From contig JACYUQ010000001.1 of the NCBI GenBank assembly GCA_014841835.1, positions 682,001 through 746,000 of the forward strand: a DNA stretch of 64,000 nucleotides, written 5' to 3'. Numbering within the stretch: the first letter of the stretch is position 1; every line of letters begins with the position of its first letter. Source of the stretch: Oxalobacteraceae sp. CFBP 13730. Lineage in GTDB: Bacteria; Pseudomonadota; Gammaproteobacteria; Burkholderiales; Burkholderiaceae_D. Both the position numbers and the translations under genes were made by a program. The notes beneath the pieces are model-generated. The model had not been told where the DNA came from. It worked only from the letters and a program-made list of their open reading frames with translations, and did no database searches. Positions 46,825-56,814 of this stretch are shown here, one piece after another.

Positions 46825-47193
46825 GGCCAGCACCCGGCCGGCATCGTCCCTGATGTGGACCGCGTCCGGGAACGGCGCACCGTCGAAGCGCACGCTCACG
46901 TCCTTGCCGACCGCTTCGAAGCGGTCGCGGCCAACGTGAACGATTTCCTGCGGCCCGTCGCCGAGATCGGCGTACAGCTTGCGGCCCTTGCCCGTCACGT
47001 GCAGCGTGCGCCCATCATCGAGCTTGTAGGCGCCCTGCATGTGCTGGTACATCAGCGGATCGACATAGACTTTTTTCGGCTGCGCGGCGCGCACATTGAC
47101 GACGTCGGGATTGGTTGCAGTCAGTGGCTGGGCGGCGCTGGTCAGTGAAACGGCAGCGGCGGCGGCAAACAAGGCAAGGCGGGCGAGGCGCAT
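46810..47193 (-). CDS. small exported protein, unknown
   Basis: 127 residues with signal peptide (LALFAAAAAVSLTSAAQP). The mature part is beta-rich, with VYVDPLMYQHMQGAYKLDDGRTLHVTGKGRKLYADLGDG and FEAVGKDVSVRFDGAP, resembling small lipocalin-like or hydrolase-associated domains of exported proteins. No family recognised with confidence. Convergent overlap with the pirin gene. Confidence 0.7.
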   Translation of the reverse strand: MRLARLALFAAAAAVSLTSAAQPLTATNPDVVNVRAAQPKKVYVDPLMYQHMQGAYKLDDGRTLHVTGKGRKLYADLGDGPQEIVHVGRDRFEAVGKDVSVRFDGAPFPDAVHIRDDAGRVLASSQR

Positions 47194-47402
47194 GATGAAA
47201 ATTCCTTTCAGGTCGGTGGCGGAGAAGTCCGTGTCGCCAGCGCTCTGTTGCCTGACGATGAAGCCAGTCTAGCGAGCCGCAAAAAGCATTCAAGCGCCAA
47301 GCGCATCAAGCGCCGGAAATGCGCGACGAAGTGCGCAATCGGTGGGGTGAACGGGAGGTGCATATATCAAAGCGCGCCTTGTTTCAACTGTGTGTCTGCA
47401 TT

Positions 47403-47421
47403 CTGTACGTATGTCGTACAG
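47403..47421. promoter_or_regulatory. palindrome CTGTACG-N5-CGTACAG upstream of asparaginase
   Basis: A perfect 7+5+7 inverted repeat 34 nt before the asparaginase start, placed where a repressor would cover the promoter. Its CTGT...ACAG ends recall LexA, but the spacing (N11) is longer than the LexA consensus. Probable transcription factor site. Confidence 0.5.
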
Positions 47422-47454
47422 TAGGGTTCCTTCAACCTGAATTCACCCTCCCCC

Positions 47455-48480
47455 ATGCCAGTCATTCCCCTCGCCGCGACCACGCGCGGCTACCCCGACA
47501 GCGGTAACGTGATCGAGAACGTGCACCTCGGGTCGGTCGCCGTTGTCGACACGAGCGGGCGCCTGTTGTGGTCTGCCGGCGACCCGGATTACCCGACCTT
47601 CACGCGCTCGGCGCTCAAACCGTTCCAGGCCCTGCCGTTCGTCCTGGCCGACGGTCCGGCGCGCTTCGGCCTGTCCAGCGACGAAGTCGCGCTGCTGTGC
47701 GCGAGCCACTCGGGCGAAGCCAGGCACCTCGATGGCGTCAGCTCGATCCTGAATAAAATCGGACTCGATCCCGGCCACCTCGAATGCGGCTGCGCGGTGC
47801 CGCTGCACTACGAGTTCACCGGTCAGAAGCCCCCGCCGGACGCGCACTGGACGCCGCTGCACCACAACTGCTCCGGCAAGCACAGCGGCTTTCTGGCCTG
47901 GTGCCGCTTGCACGATGCCCCCACCGCACACTACGTCGACCGCGCGCACCCGCTGCAGCAAGCCGTGCGCAGCACGCTGGCCGATGCCATCGGCGTGGCG
48001 CCCGGCGCGCTGCCGGTCGGCCTGGACGGCTGCTCGGCGCCCAATTACGCGATGCCGCTCAGTCGCCTGGCGCACCTGTACGCGCGCCTCGCACATGGCC
48101 CGCAAGACCCGCAGCTGGGCGGCGCGATGGGCATCCTGCGCGATGCGATGATCGCCCGCCCCGACCTGGTCTCGGGCGAGGAGCGCACCGACCTGCACTG
48201 GATGACGGCGGGCGAAGGCGACTGGGTCACCAAGATCGGCGCCGACGCCGTGCAGGCGATCGGCATCCGCTCGGCCGGGATCGGCATCGCGATCAAGATC
48301 GCCGATGGCAATGTGCGCGCGCTGCACCCGGCCGTGTACGCCGTGCTGGACCAGCTGGGCCTGCTGAACGCGGCGCGGCGCGAGCAGCTCGAGCGTTACC
48401 GGCAGCCTTTGATCAAGAACGCCCGCGGCGCCGTGGCCGGTGACATCCGTACGCTGTTCAAGCTGACCCGTCAGGCATAA
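47455..48480 (+). CDS. asparaginase (PF06089 type)
   Basis: 341 residues. Not the classic two-Thr-loop type; it belongs to the AnsA-like family with SALKPFQALPFVL, CASHSGEARHLDGV, HNCSGKHSGFLAWCRLHD and GCSAPNYAMPLSRLAHLYARLA. Converts asparagine to aspartate and ammonia; cytosolic, as no signal peptide is present. A palindromic site lies just upstream. Otherwise single gene. Confidence 0.92.
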   Translation: MPVIPLAATTRGYPDSGNVIENVHLGSVAVVDTSGRLLWSAGDPDYPTFTRSALKPFQALPFVLADGPARFGLSSDEVALLCASHSGEARHLDGVSSILNKIGLDPGHLECGCAVPLHYEFTGQKPPPDAHWTPLHHNCSGKHSGFLAWCRLHDAPTAHYVDRAHPLQQAVRSTLADAIGVAPGALPVGLDGCSAPNYAMPLSRLAHLYARLAHGPQDPQLGGAMGILRDAMIARPDLVSGEERTDLHWMTAGEGDWVTKIGADAVQAIGIRSAGIGIAIKIADGNVRALHPAVYAVLDQLGLLNAARREQLERYRQPLIKNARGAVAGDIRTLFKLTRQA

Positions 48481-48619
48481 GCAACATCACGCTGCATGCG
48501 GTTTGTGCGGCGTCATTACAACATGCTGTCTTCTTGCTATTTCATTTGAAACTTAAAGGGCTGATACTTGCCGCAAGGCATTTCTCAGGCGTTCAATCCT
48601 TTTTTCAAGTGATGACATC

Positions 48620-50221
48620 GTGTTAAAAAATCTCCGTATCGGCTCACGCCTCACCGTCGGCTTTGCCACGATGCTCGTCCTGTCGCTGGCCGGCACCTCG
48701 TTCGCCCTCTACACCACGCGCAGCAGCGCCGAAGCCACCCAGCAGATGATGCAGAAGCCGCTGACCAAGGAACGCCTGGTCTCGGACTGGTATGTGCTGA
48801 CCTATTCGGCCATCGCGCGCACCTCCCTCATCGCGCGCAGCACCGACAGCACCCTGTCGGCGGTATTTGCCAAGCCGATCAAGGACAGCGTCACCGGCAC
48901 CACGGTCATTCTCAAGAAAGTCGAAGCCCTGCTCGACTCGCCCGAAGAGAAAGCGACACTGCAGGACATCCTCGGCCTGCGCAAGACCTACCAGAAGGCC
49001 AAGGAAACCGTGATGAACGCGCGCACGTCGGGCGACGCGGCAGCGGCAGAACAGGCCTATGAACAGGTATTCGCACCAGCCGCCGCCGCGTATGGCGCCC
49101 GGGTCCAGAGCCTGTTGCAGATCCAGCGCAAGAGCATCGACCAGACCGCGCTGGCGATCGAAGCGGCGAACGAGCGCAGCACGCAACTGGTCTTGCTGCT
49201 GGCGGTACTCTCGACGCTGATCGGCGCCGTCGCTGCCGTGCTGATCACGCGCAGCATCACCCGGCCACTGGACGCCGCGCTCGATGTCGCCGAAACAGTG
49301 GCCTCGGGCGACCTCGGCCACACATTCGCCACCTACCCGAAAGACCAGGTCGGCGACCTGATGCGCTCGCTGCAAACGATGAATGGCTCGCTGGTGCGGG
49401 TGGTCTCGCAGGTCCAGCAAGGCACCAACGCCATCTCGACCGCGTCGAGCGAGATCGCGGCCGGCAATCTCGACCTGTCGGCGCGCACCGAACAGCAGGC
49501 CAGCTCGCTCGAAGAAACCGCTGCCTCGATGGAAGAACTGACGGCCACCGTGCGCCAGAATGCCGACAACGCGGTGCAGGCCAATGGCCTGGCAAAAACG
49601 GCCTCGGATGTTGCAGCGCGCGGCGGCGCCATCGTCGGGCAAGTGGTCGACACCATGGGCTCGATCGACGCCTCGGCGCGCAAGATCGTCGACATCATCG
49701 GCGTGATCGATGGCATCGCGTTCCAGACCAATATCCTGGCCCTGAATGCTGCCGTGGAAGCAGCACGCGCCGGTGAACAGGGGCGCGGCTTTGCGGTGGT
49801 GGCGTCCGAAGTGCGCAATCTGGCGCAGCGCTCGGCCGGTGCGGCGCGTGAAATCAAGGGCCTGATCGGCGACTCGATGACGCAGGTGAATGCCGGCACG
49901 GCGCTCGTGCAGCAGGCTGGCGCCACGATGGACGACGTCGTGGCCAGCGTGGCGCGCGTGACCGACATGATGTCCGAGATCAGCACTGCCACGCAGGAGC
50001 AGCGCGTGGGCATCAATCAGGTCAATGAAGCGATCACGCAGATGGACCATGTAACGCAGCAGAATGCGGCGCTGGTCGAACAAGCCGCCGCTGCGGCAGC
50101 GAGCATGCAGGAGCAGGCAGCGCAACTGGCGCAGGTGGCCGCTGCCTTCAAGCTGGGCGAATCGGGCGGGCGGCTGCGCCCGACGCTGGCGACGCGCAAG
50201 GTGCCCGCGCTGAGCGCCTGA
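48620..50221 (+). CDS. methyl-accepting chemotaxis protein
   Basis: 533 residues from a GTG start. TM1 at about 10-29 ([21 protein letters not shown]), periplasmic four-helix-bundle domain of about 150 residues with a [28 protein letters not shown] opening, TM2 ([20 protein letters not shown]), HAMP, then the signalling hairpin with [41 protein letters not shown]. Its C-terminus ([10 protein letters not shown]) has no CheR tether. Ligand unknown. Confidence 0.95.
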   Translation: MLKNLRIGSRLTVGFATMLVLSLAGTSFALYTTRSSAEATQQMMQKPLTKERLVSDWYVLTYSAIARTSLIARSTDSTLSAVFAKPIKDSVTGTTVILKKVEALLDSPEEKATLQDILGLRKTYQKAKETVMNARTSGDAAAAEQAYEQVFAPAAAAYGARVQSLLQIQRKSIDQTALAIEAANERSTQLVLLLAVLSTLIGAVAAVLITRSITRPLDAALDVAETVASGDLGHTFATYPKDQVGDLMRSLQTMNGSLVRVVSQVQQGTNAISTASSEIAAGNLDLSARTEQQASSLEETAASMEELTATVRQNADNAVQANGLAKTASDVAARGGAIVGQVVDTMGSIDASARKIVDIIGVIDGIAFQTNILALNAAVEAARAGEQGRGFAVVASEVRNLAQRSAGAAREIKGLIGDSMTQVNAGTALVQQAGATMDDVVASVARVTDMMSEISTATQEQRVGINQVNEAITQMDHVTQQNAALVEQAAAAAASMQEQAAQLAQVAAAFKLGESGGRLRPTLATRKVPALSA

Positions 50222-50229
50222 CGGCGCTG

Positions 50230-51087
50230 CTACGCCGCCAGTCGGCGCAGCATCGCGGCGATGGCGTCCAGCACCGCGTCATCGTCCCAGTAGGTGTTGT
50301 GCGCCAGCGGATTCCAGCTGCGCAGCAACAAGTCCCCCACCCCACCGCCGGCATTGATCGCGCGGTCCTCGACCAGCGCGCGGTAGCCGTTTGACAACGG
50401 CTGCAGCGGCCAGCCCAGCACGTCATCGGGATCATAGAAGTTGATCCACTTGAACAGCGACGTCGGCGGCGCAATCGGAATGATGTGCATTTCCTGGTGC
50501 GCGGCGACAAAGATGGGGATATTGCAGCCCGTGGTGACCAGCCCGGCGCAGGTGGCGCCGCCGATGAAGGCCAGTTCGCTGGCTGTCAGCGGACGGCCGA
50601 GTGTGACGCCGGCCCAGGCATCGATATCGCGCCAGATGCCCGCGCCGACCGGCTTGCCGGCGGCCGCCTTCTGCGCATCGTACAGATAGCTCGACAGCAC
50701 CTGTCCGCCCAGCGAGTGCGCAACGAACACGACCGGCATGCCGGGCCGCGCAGCGTGGGCCGACAACAGCGTGGTGGCGATCTCGCCCTGCGCCTGGTCG
50801 TAGACCGAGCCGGGGTCTTCCTTGCGGTTTTCCAGCCCGGCGGCGTCGCCCAGGCCGTACAGGACGAATTTGCGCAGCGCGGCGTAGCGCACCTGGCCGG
50901 TAGCCGCAGTACGGTCCCAGACCAGGCGCTGGTTATCGTGCAGGATGCCCTGGTAATACACCGAACGCATGACGGCCTGACCAGCCAGCGTACCCAGACG
51001 GCGACGCAATCCCGCCATCAGGCCGTCGGCATAATCGGGCAAGGTCTCGCCCATGCCGTGTACGGCAATCAATGCAACCTGTGTCAT
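50230..51087 (-). CDS. alpha/beta-hydrolase-like protein
   Basis: 285 residues. LIAVHGMGETLPDYADGLMAGL is the oxyanion-type start and VVFVAHSLGGQVLSSYLYD the GxSxG nucleophile elbow (AHSLGG). A candidate Asp and a terminal His (RSWNPLAHNTYWDDDAV) complete the triad. No signal peptide. Resembles predicted serine esterases and lipases; substrate unknown. Confidence 0.78.
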   Translation of the reverse strand: MTQVALIAVHGMGETLPDYADGLMAGLRRRLGTLAGQAVMRSVYYQGILHDNQRLVWDRTAATGQVRYAALRKFVLYGLGDAAGLENRKEDPGSVYDQAQGEIATTLLSAHAARPGMPVVFVAHSLGGQVLSSYLYDAQKAAAGKPVGAGIWRDIDAWAGVTLGRPLTASELAFIGGATCAGLVTTGCNIPIFVAAHQEMHIIPIAPPTSLFKWINFYDPDDVLGWPLQPLSNGYRALVEDRAINAGGGVGDLLLRSWNPLAHNTYWDDDAVLDAIAAMLRRLAA

Positions 51088-51174
51088 CGCTACCTCCCCA
51101 CGTGCGCCGATATCCCTAGCGTATCAAATTTCGCACGTGTTGATGCAGAACACACATTCTGCAGAGACGGCCGA

Positions 51175-51870
51175 TCAGCGTGGCGCGATGGTCAGCTCGA
51201 ACGTGTCGACACCTTCGACGCCGCCGCGCACCCGGTCACCCGGCTGCAGCGCGCCGACACCGGACGGCGTGCCCGAATAAATCAGGTCGCCCGGCGCCAG
51301 CGTCACGAGGCGTGACAGCGACGCAATCACGTCGGCAATCGGCCAGATCATTTCATCGAGGTTGCCTTCCTGACGCAGTGTGCCGTTCACTTCGAGCCAG
51401 ATGCGTGCCTGGGCCGGATGCCCCACGTCGCTGACCGGATGCAGCGCGCTGCACGGCGCCGACGCGTCAAAGCCCTTGGCCATGTCCCATGGCCGGCCGG
51501 CGTCCTTGGCCACCGCCTGCAGGTCGCGCCGGGTCAGGTCCAGCCCCACGCCATAGCCCCACACCAGCTCGAGCGCCTGCGCTGCGTCGATGTCCTTGCC
51601 GCCAGCTTTCAGTGCCACGACCAGTTCGATCTCGTGGTGCAGGTCGTTCGTGGATGGCGGATACGGCACCGCGCCGCTGGCCGGCACGACGGCATCGGCC
51701 GGCTTGGTGAAGAAGAACGGTGGTTCGCGATTAGGGTCGCTGCCCATTTCGCGCGCATGCGCCGCGTAGTTGCGGCCCACGCAGAACACGCGGCGCACCG
51801 GGAAGCGCGCGCTGGAACCGGCGACGGCCACGGACGCCGTTTCGGGTGCGGTGATGACGAATTCGGTCAT
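51175..51870 (-). CDS. fumarylacetoacetate hydrolase family protein
   Basis: 231 residues from ATG 51870, with AAAGG 6 nt upstream (an ATG two codons earlier is too close). FAH fold: VGRNYAAHAREMGSDPNREPPFFFTKPADAVV, the metal ligands in DLHHEIELVVALKAGGKDI, GYGVGLDLTRRDLQ, and GDLIYSGTPSGVGALQPGD. This family includes fumarylpyruvate and acylpyruvate hydrolases; it is not specific for tyrosine breakdown. Confidence 0.92.
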   Translation of the reverse strand: MTEFVITAPETASVAVAGSSARFPVRRVFCVGRNYAAHAREMGSDPNREPPFFFTKPADAVVPASGAVPYPPSTNDLHHEIELVVALKAGGKDIDAAQALELVWGYGVGLDLTRRDLQAVAKDAGRPWDMAKGFDASAPCSALHPVSDVGHPAQARIWLEVNGTLRQEGNLDEMIWPIADVIASLSRLVTLAPGDLIYSGTPSGVGALQPGDRVRGGVEGVDTFELTIAPR

Positions 51871-51938
51871 GCTCATCCTTTCATTGACAGGAGCACCATC
51901 ATACTCCCGCCGCCGTTGAGCGTAGCCGAAAGCAACAC

Positions 51939-54728
51939 TCAGGACGGTGCGGCCGCTGCCTCGGCCTGCGCCGCCAGTGACGCACTCGATTCCAGGATCC
52001 GCACCAGCGCCGTCATGTCGACCGGCTTGACCAGATGATGGACGAAGCCGGCCTCGAGCGCCCGTTCGCGGTCCTTCGCCTGGCCATAGCCAGTGACCGC
52101 CACCGGCACCGTGGCCGCCATCTCGGGCAGCGCGCGCAGGCTCGAGGCCAGCTGGTAGCCGTCGATATCGGGCAGGCCGATATCGATCAGCATGACATCG
52201 GGATGCTCGATGCGCGCACGGCGCAGGGCCGAGGCGGCATCGTATTCGACAGCGGTGGCGTGGCCCTGCACCTGCAGCAGCGTGGCCAGGCTGTCGGCGG
52301 CGTCGGTGTTGTCGTCGACGATCAGCACGCGCAACTGGCGGCCGAGCGCGGCGCGCACCGGATCGACATCGGACGGCGGCGCATCGTCGGCATCAATGTC
52401 GGCGCGCGCGCTCACGCATGGCAGGCACAGCGTGAACGTGCTGCCGCAACCGACACCGTCGCTGTGCGCGGTGACCTCGCCATCGTGCAGGTCGACCAGG
52501 CGCTTGACAAGCGTGAGGCCCAGCCCCAGCCCACCCTGCGATCTGGCCAGCGTGCGTGCGCCCTGCGTGAACAGGTCAAACACATTGGGCACCAGGTCGG
52601 GCGGCATGCCGGAACCGTTGTCGCGCACCTCGAGCGTCATGCGCCCGTCGCTGCACACGAGGCGCAGCGCCAGTGTGCCGGCCTTGGGCGTGTACTTGGC
52701 GGCATTGCCGACGATATTGGCCACGCTCTGCACGAGGCGCGTCAGGTCGCCCCGCACGTACACGGGCGTGTCGGGCAGCTTCACCGTCACGTGGTGCGAT
52801 TTTTCGAGCACGAGCGGGCGGGTCTGGTCGAGCGCCCCGCTCACCACATCGCGAAAATCGACCGTCGCCAGCTTGAGCTTGACCAGCCCGCGCGTGACGC
52901 GCGAGACGTCCAGCAGGTCGTCGATCAGGCGGCTCATGTGCTTGACCTGACGGCTGATGATGGAACTGGTCTGGCAGATGCGCGGCTCGTTCGCGAACTG
53001 CAGGCTGAGCAAACTGGCCGAGCTGCTGATCGGCGCAAGGGGATTGCGCAGCTCGTGCGCCAGCATGGCCAGGAATTCATCCTTGGTGTGACTGAGGCGC
53101 TCGGCCTGCACGCGCGCCAGGCGCTCGCTCTGCAGCAGCGCGTCGCGTTCGAGCGCCGACGTTTGCGCGATCTCGTACAGGTGCGCATTGTCCATCGCCA
53201 CGGCGGCCTGCGCGGCCAGACCGGCGACGATGCGCTCGGTGCGTTCGGTGAACATGGCCGGCGCCGGGTGGCCAAGGAACAGGCCGCCAAGCACCTTGCC
53301 CGACTGCGACACGACCGGCACCGCAAGGTAGCTGCGCACGCGCAGCTGCGCCAGCGGCGTGCCATCGGCCACCAGTGCGGCATGCTGCGGATCGCGCGTG
53401 ATGTCGTCGCTGCGCACCGGCGCACCGCCCTCGATGAGCGGGCGGAAGATGGCCGCCGTCGGCGGCGTGAGGCGGTCGAACTGCTCACGCGACGCGCCCG
53501 ACAGCGCGTACAGGCGCATCTGCTCGTGCAGCGGCGCCTGCAGCGGGTGGTCCCGGCCCCCGGTGTGGCAGAAGAACGCGCCGAAGCGCGCGCCACTCAG
53601 TTCGGCGCCAGCGTCGGTGATCGATTGCGCCAGCGTGTTCAGGTCGAGCGTCGAGGCCAGTGCGCGCCCGGCGCGGTTGACCGTTTCCAGGATGCGGCTC
53701 TCGTCGCGCAGGTGTTCTTCGACGCGCGAGCGGCGCGCCACCTCCCGCGTATGGCGGGCCACGTCTTCGGCCATCGCCACTTCTTGTTCGGTCCAGTGGC
53801 GCGCCATCGGCTCGTGCAGGTAAAACACGGCGCACAAGCGCCCTTCCTCGACGATCGGCACCATCACCAGCGCACGCACGCCAATGGCGTCGTACGCCGC
53901 AGCATGCGGCGCACTGCGTTCGTCGTCGTCGACGTCGTCGATGCGCACACTGCGGCCCTGGCGCAGCTTGGCCATGATCACCGGACCGAACGCATCGAAC
54001 GGATGCGCGCGCCCGGCCAGGCTGGCCATACGGCCGCTGGTCCAGTCGCTGTCGATGCTGACGGTGCGCCCGGCAGCGTCGATCTCGCCGTAGCCCACGC
54101 GCGCCACGCCCAGCGTCTGCCCCGTCATCGCGCTCGTCGCCCGCATGATGTGGGCGGCGTCATCGAGGCCGTCGAGCGTTTCGTCGAGCTTCTGGTGGAA
54201 CGCGTGGCGGTAATCGGACAGCACGTCGGACGTCGTTTCGGTCAGCACGCAGTAGACGCCGGCCACCTGGCCGGCATGGCGCACGGGCGACAGCGCCACG
54301 CAGAAAAAGCGCCGTTCGCGCTTGCCGTTGCGCTCGAATTCCATCAGCGCGTGCTGGAGCTGGGCCGATTCGCCGGCCAGGACTTCGTCGAAATACGGCC
54401 GCATGCGATCCCACAGCTCGGGGCGCACGCTGGCATACGGCGCGCCGCGCGCCGCCGGGTGCTTGTCGCCCAGCAGGTCGGAATACGCGTCGTTGTAGAA
54501 CAGGCGCAGCTCGCGCCCGATGGCCAGAAACATTGGAAAGCGCGACGCCTGAATCAGGTCGGCGATGGCGCGCAGGCCATCTGGCCAAGTGACAGGCTCG
54601 AACAACGCAGGCTCGAACAGCGTGGAAGGCGCGGCCAGGACTGGTGCAGGTGCGTCCAGCCCGGTACGGTCGCCGGACAGTGCTGGACTGCCATCGACCA
54701 TCGGCATGAAGCCGCTCAGATTACTCAT
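51939..54728 (-). CDS. hybrid histidine kinase, PAS-GAF-GAF-HisKA-HATPase-REC
   Basis: 929 residues from ATG 54728 (the frame is open to ATG 54782, which has an AGGA but adds an odd leader). No membrane segment. Order: PAS-like (about 50-180, FPMFLAIGRELRLFYNDAYSDLLGDKHP), GAF (about 200-345), second GAF (about 370-540), HisKA with FLAMLAHELRNPLAPISSSASLL, ATPase domain with DNGSGMPPDLV and GGLGLGLTLVKRLVDLHDG, and a C-terminal receiver with VDDNTDAADSL and VMLIDIGLPDIDGYQL. The role is general sensing, partner unknown. Confidence 0.93.
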   Translation of the reverse strand: MSNLSGFMPMVDGSPALSGDRTGLDAPAPVLAAPSTLFEPALFEPVTWPDGLRAIADLIQASRFPMFLAIGRELRLFYNDAYSDLLGDKHPAARGAPYASVRPELWDRMRPYFDEVLAGESAQLQHALMEFERNGKRERRFFCVALSPVRHAGQVAGVYCVLTETTSDVLSDYRHAFHQKLDETLDGLDDAAHIMRATSAMTGQTLGVARVGYGEIDAAGRTVSIDSDWTSGRMASLAGRAHPFDAFGPVIMAKLRQGRSVRIDDVDDDERSAPHAAAYDAIGVRALVMVPIVEEGRLCAVFYLHEPMARHWTEQEVAMAEDVARHTREVARRSRVEEHLRDESRILETVNRAGRALASTLDLNTLAQSITDAGAELSGARFGAFFCHTGGRDHPLQAPLHEQMRLYALSGASREQFDRLTPPTAAIFRPLIEGGAPVRSDDITRDPQHAALVADGTPLAQLRVRSYLAVPVVSQSGKVLGGLFLGHPAPAMFTERTERIVAGLAAQAAVAMDNAHLYEIAQTSALERDALLQSERLARVQAERLSHTKDEFLAMLAHELRNPLAPISSSASLLSLQFANEPRICQTSSIISRQVKHMSRLIDDLLDVSRVTRGLVKLKLATVDFRDVVSGALDQTRPLVLEKSHHVTVKLPDTPVYVRGDLTRLVQSVANIVGNAAKYTPKAGTLALRLVCSDGRMTLEVRDNGSGMPPDLVPNVFDLFTQGARTLARSQGGLGLGLTLVKRLVDLHDGEVTAHSDGVGCGSTFTLCLPCVSARADIDADDAPPSDVDPVRAALGRQLRVLIVDDNTDAADSLATLLQVQGHATAVEYDAASALRRARIEHPDVMLIDIGLPDIDGYQLASSLRALPEMAATVPVAVTGYGQAKDRERALEAGFVHHLVKPVDMTALVRILESSASLAAQAEAAAAPS

Positions 54729-55003
54729 CAGGAATACCCAGTGTGGTTCTTGCAAGGCTGGCGAGCTTGAAACCCTGAACATCTTGTCCTGCTTTACTGC
54801 ATCGCCGCCAACCTATTCTTGTTGGGCGATTATATCGAGCAACCAAACGGGGCCGCGCTCGTTAGGCAGCACCCAGGATCTGACGTGGCGGGGATGCCAC
54901 AATCCTCATGCATCACTGCGCATGCGGCGGGCAGGCGCCGGCTGACAGCGCATGGCCCCGCCAGGGCGATGCAACAAGCCGCATCGCCCGGCACTGCTAG
55001 CAA

Positions 55004-55981
55004 TCAGACGTAGGCCGAACTCATATTGAGCACACCATTGACGCCGCGCGGGAAGAACCCGCCCATCGTGACCGATTCCTTGGTCAGATACACGATATTG
55101 AGCACGTCGCCCGGCGTACGGCTGAAGGCGATGCCATCCTTGTCGAGCGGGACAATATTCGACACGCTGCTGTCGGTCGCATTGACGATGCCCTGATCGA
55201 CGTCGGTCGAACCATCCAGGCTGTCTCGCGCATCCGAAATCGCCGTGGCTGCGGTGCGCAGCGATGGCGCCGTCAACCCTTTCGAGTACAGCACGGTGCG
55301 CACGATGCCCGCGTGGTAGGCCTCGGCTGCCAGAATGCCGGCTGCCGCCTCGAGGAACGTCTTGTTCGTGATGAGTGGCGAGGCGCCCTTGTACGCGGTC
55401 ACGCCGACGTCTTCGAAGATGAAGGCGCCCAGCAGGAAGTTTTCATCGCTGGCATACGGATTGAACGCGACGCCCGGCCCCACCAGGCCAGCCGCGCGGG
55501 CAGCGTTGGAGAACGCGCCGTTCGGATCGGTGCCGCCGATGTCGATGGCGGGCTGGGCCACGGCTGCCGTACCAAGCGCTGCGCGCAGGAAGCCCACGTG
55601 CGCGATTTCATCCTGCGCGATTTCCTTGGCGTACTGCGCGACCAGCGGATCCTTGAATGCGACTGCACGGCCACCCGTGACGGCGCCTTGCGTGCCGGTG
55701 CCGGTCGTCAGGTTCGCTGCCAGACCGGTGCCAAACACCGCGTACGAATAGAACTGCGCTTCGAGGTACTCGAGGTTCAGCGCGAAGTTGAGGATGTCGA
55801 TATCGGTCGGCTGCGCGGCCTGCGCAATGGCGTCCTTGACCGAGCCGCCGCAGGCGGACAGGAAGGTACCGCCCACCATACCGACGCTGATCCCTCCCAC
55901 GTTCTTGAAGAACGAGCGGCGCTTTTCCAGCTTTTCCTTGCGTGATTCGAGCAATGCCAATGTCACATTCGTGTCTGTCAT
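55004..55981 (-). CDS. exported ferritin-like domain protein
   Basis: 325 residues. A Tat-like N-terminus (KRRSFFKNVGGISVGMVGGTFLSAC) suggests export, with Cys45 possibly lipidated. Ferritin-like helices carry diiron-type ligands: NLEYLEAQFYSYA (Glu), AQDEIAHVGFLRAAL (Glu, His) and AAEAYHAGIVRTVL (Glu, His). This belongs to the bacterial ferritin-like group found in desiccation and stress clusters. Divergent from the SigK/RskA-type pair beginning at 56221, which could control it. Confidence 0.85.
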   Translation of the reverse strand: MTDTNVTLALLESRKEKLEKRRSFFKNVGGISVGMVGGTFLSACGGSVKDAIAQAAQPTDIDILNFALNLEYLEAQFYSYAVFGTGLAANLTTGTGTQGAVTGGRAVAFKDPLVAQYAKEIAQDEIAHVGFLRAALGTAAVAQPAIDIGGTDPNGAFSNAARAAGLVGPGVAFNPYASDENFLLGAFIFEDVGVTAYKGASPLITNKTFLEAAAGILAAEAYHAGIVRTVLYSKGLTAPSLRTAATAISDARDSLDGSTDVDQGIVNATDSSVSNIVPLDKDGIAFSRTPGDVLNIVYLTKESVTMGGFFPRGVNGVLNMSSAYV

Positions 55982-56175
55982 GGTGTGTCTCCGGTTGATG
56001 CGATCAGGTAAATGGGCTGGCGTCTGCTTGGGTATTTCAACCAGGAAACCTGGCCGTCACCAACCATGCAGCGCGTACAACTTGTACTGGTGCACGATTG
56101 ATTCGGTTTCAACTATTTCAAAATAATTTCAAGACGCTGTATCGGCCACCCGTGCGAGCGCGGATGGGACGATAT

Positions 56176-56190
56176 GATATTGTCAATATC
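56176..56190. promoter_or_regulatory. palindrome GATATTG-T-CAATATC upstream of ECF sigma gene
   Basis: A perfect 7+1+7 inverted repeat 30 nt upstream of the sigma start codon, in an AT-rich patch between the divergent ferritin-like and sigma genes. Possible operator or part of an autoregulated promoter. Confidence 0.35.
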
Positions 56191-56220
56191 ACTTTTTTTC
56201 CCACTCCACAACGTCCAAGG

Positions 56221-56814
56221 ATGGCAGTGCCAGATACCCTTCATCCCGATCCCGAACAGCTGGCAGTGTGGCTGCAAGGCACAGCACAAGGTGACGCAGC
56301 GGCCTTTCGCGCGCTGTACGACACCATTTCCCCGAAACTGTTCGGTTACGCGCTGCGTATATTAGGCAAGCGCGAACTGGCTGAAGAAGCACTGCAGGAT
56401 GGATTCGTGGCAATCTGGAACGGCGCTGCCGGTTACCAGCGCCATCTGGCCGCGCCCATGACGTGGATGACGACGATCGTGCGCAACAAGTCGCTCGACC
56501 TGCTGCGCCGCTGCGCTCACGACCTCGACATCGACGGCCCCGTCTTCGATGCCGAGATCATGGCGGCCCTGCAGGACCCGCGCGCGACGCCGATCGACGC
56601 TCTGCTCATCAGCCATGACGCGAAGGCGCTGGCCTACTGCATGTCGTTGCTCGAAGGGGCGCACCGGCAAGTCGTGGGTCTGGCCTTCTTCCATGACCTG
56701 TCGCACAGCGAGGTGGCGCAGCAGATGGCGATACCGATCGGTACCGTCAAGACCTGGATCCGCCGCAGCCTGGAGCGACTCAAGACCTGCCTGGTTAAAG
56801 GCGAACGAGCATGA
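56221..56814 (+). CDS. ECF sigma factor (SigK-like), second copy
   Basis: 197 residues from ATG 56221; earlier ATGs (56098, 56164) in frame would start inside the AT-rich leader. Region 2 reads LFGYALRILGKRELAEEALQDGFVAIWNGAAGY with MTWMTTIVRNKSLDLLRR; region 4 FHDLSHSEVAQQMAIPIGTVKTWIRRSLERLKTCL. Paralogous to the factor at 6628-7185, with the same partner type immediately downstream (ATGA overlap). Confidence 0.9.
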   Translation: MAVPDTLHPDPEQLAVWLQGTAQGDAAAFRALYDTISPKLFGYALRILGKRELAEEALQDGFVAIWNGAAGYQRHLAAPMTWMTTIVRNKSLDLLRRCAHDLDIDGPVFDAEIMAALQDPRATPIDALLISHDAKALAYCMSLLEGAHRQVVGLAFFHDLSHSEVAQQMAIPIGTVKTWIRRSLERLKTCLVKGERA

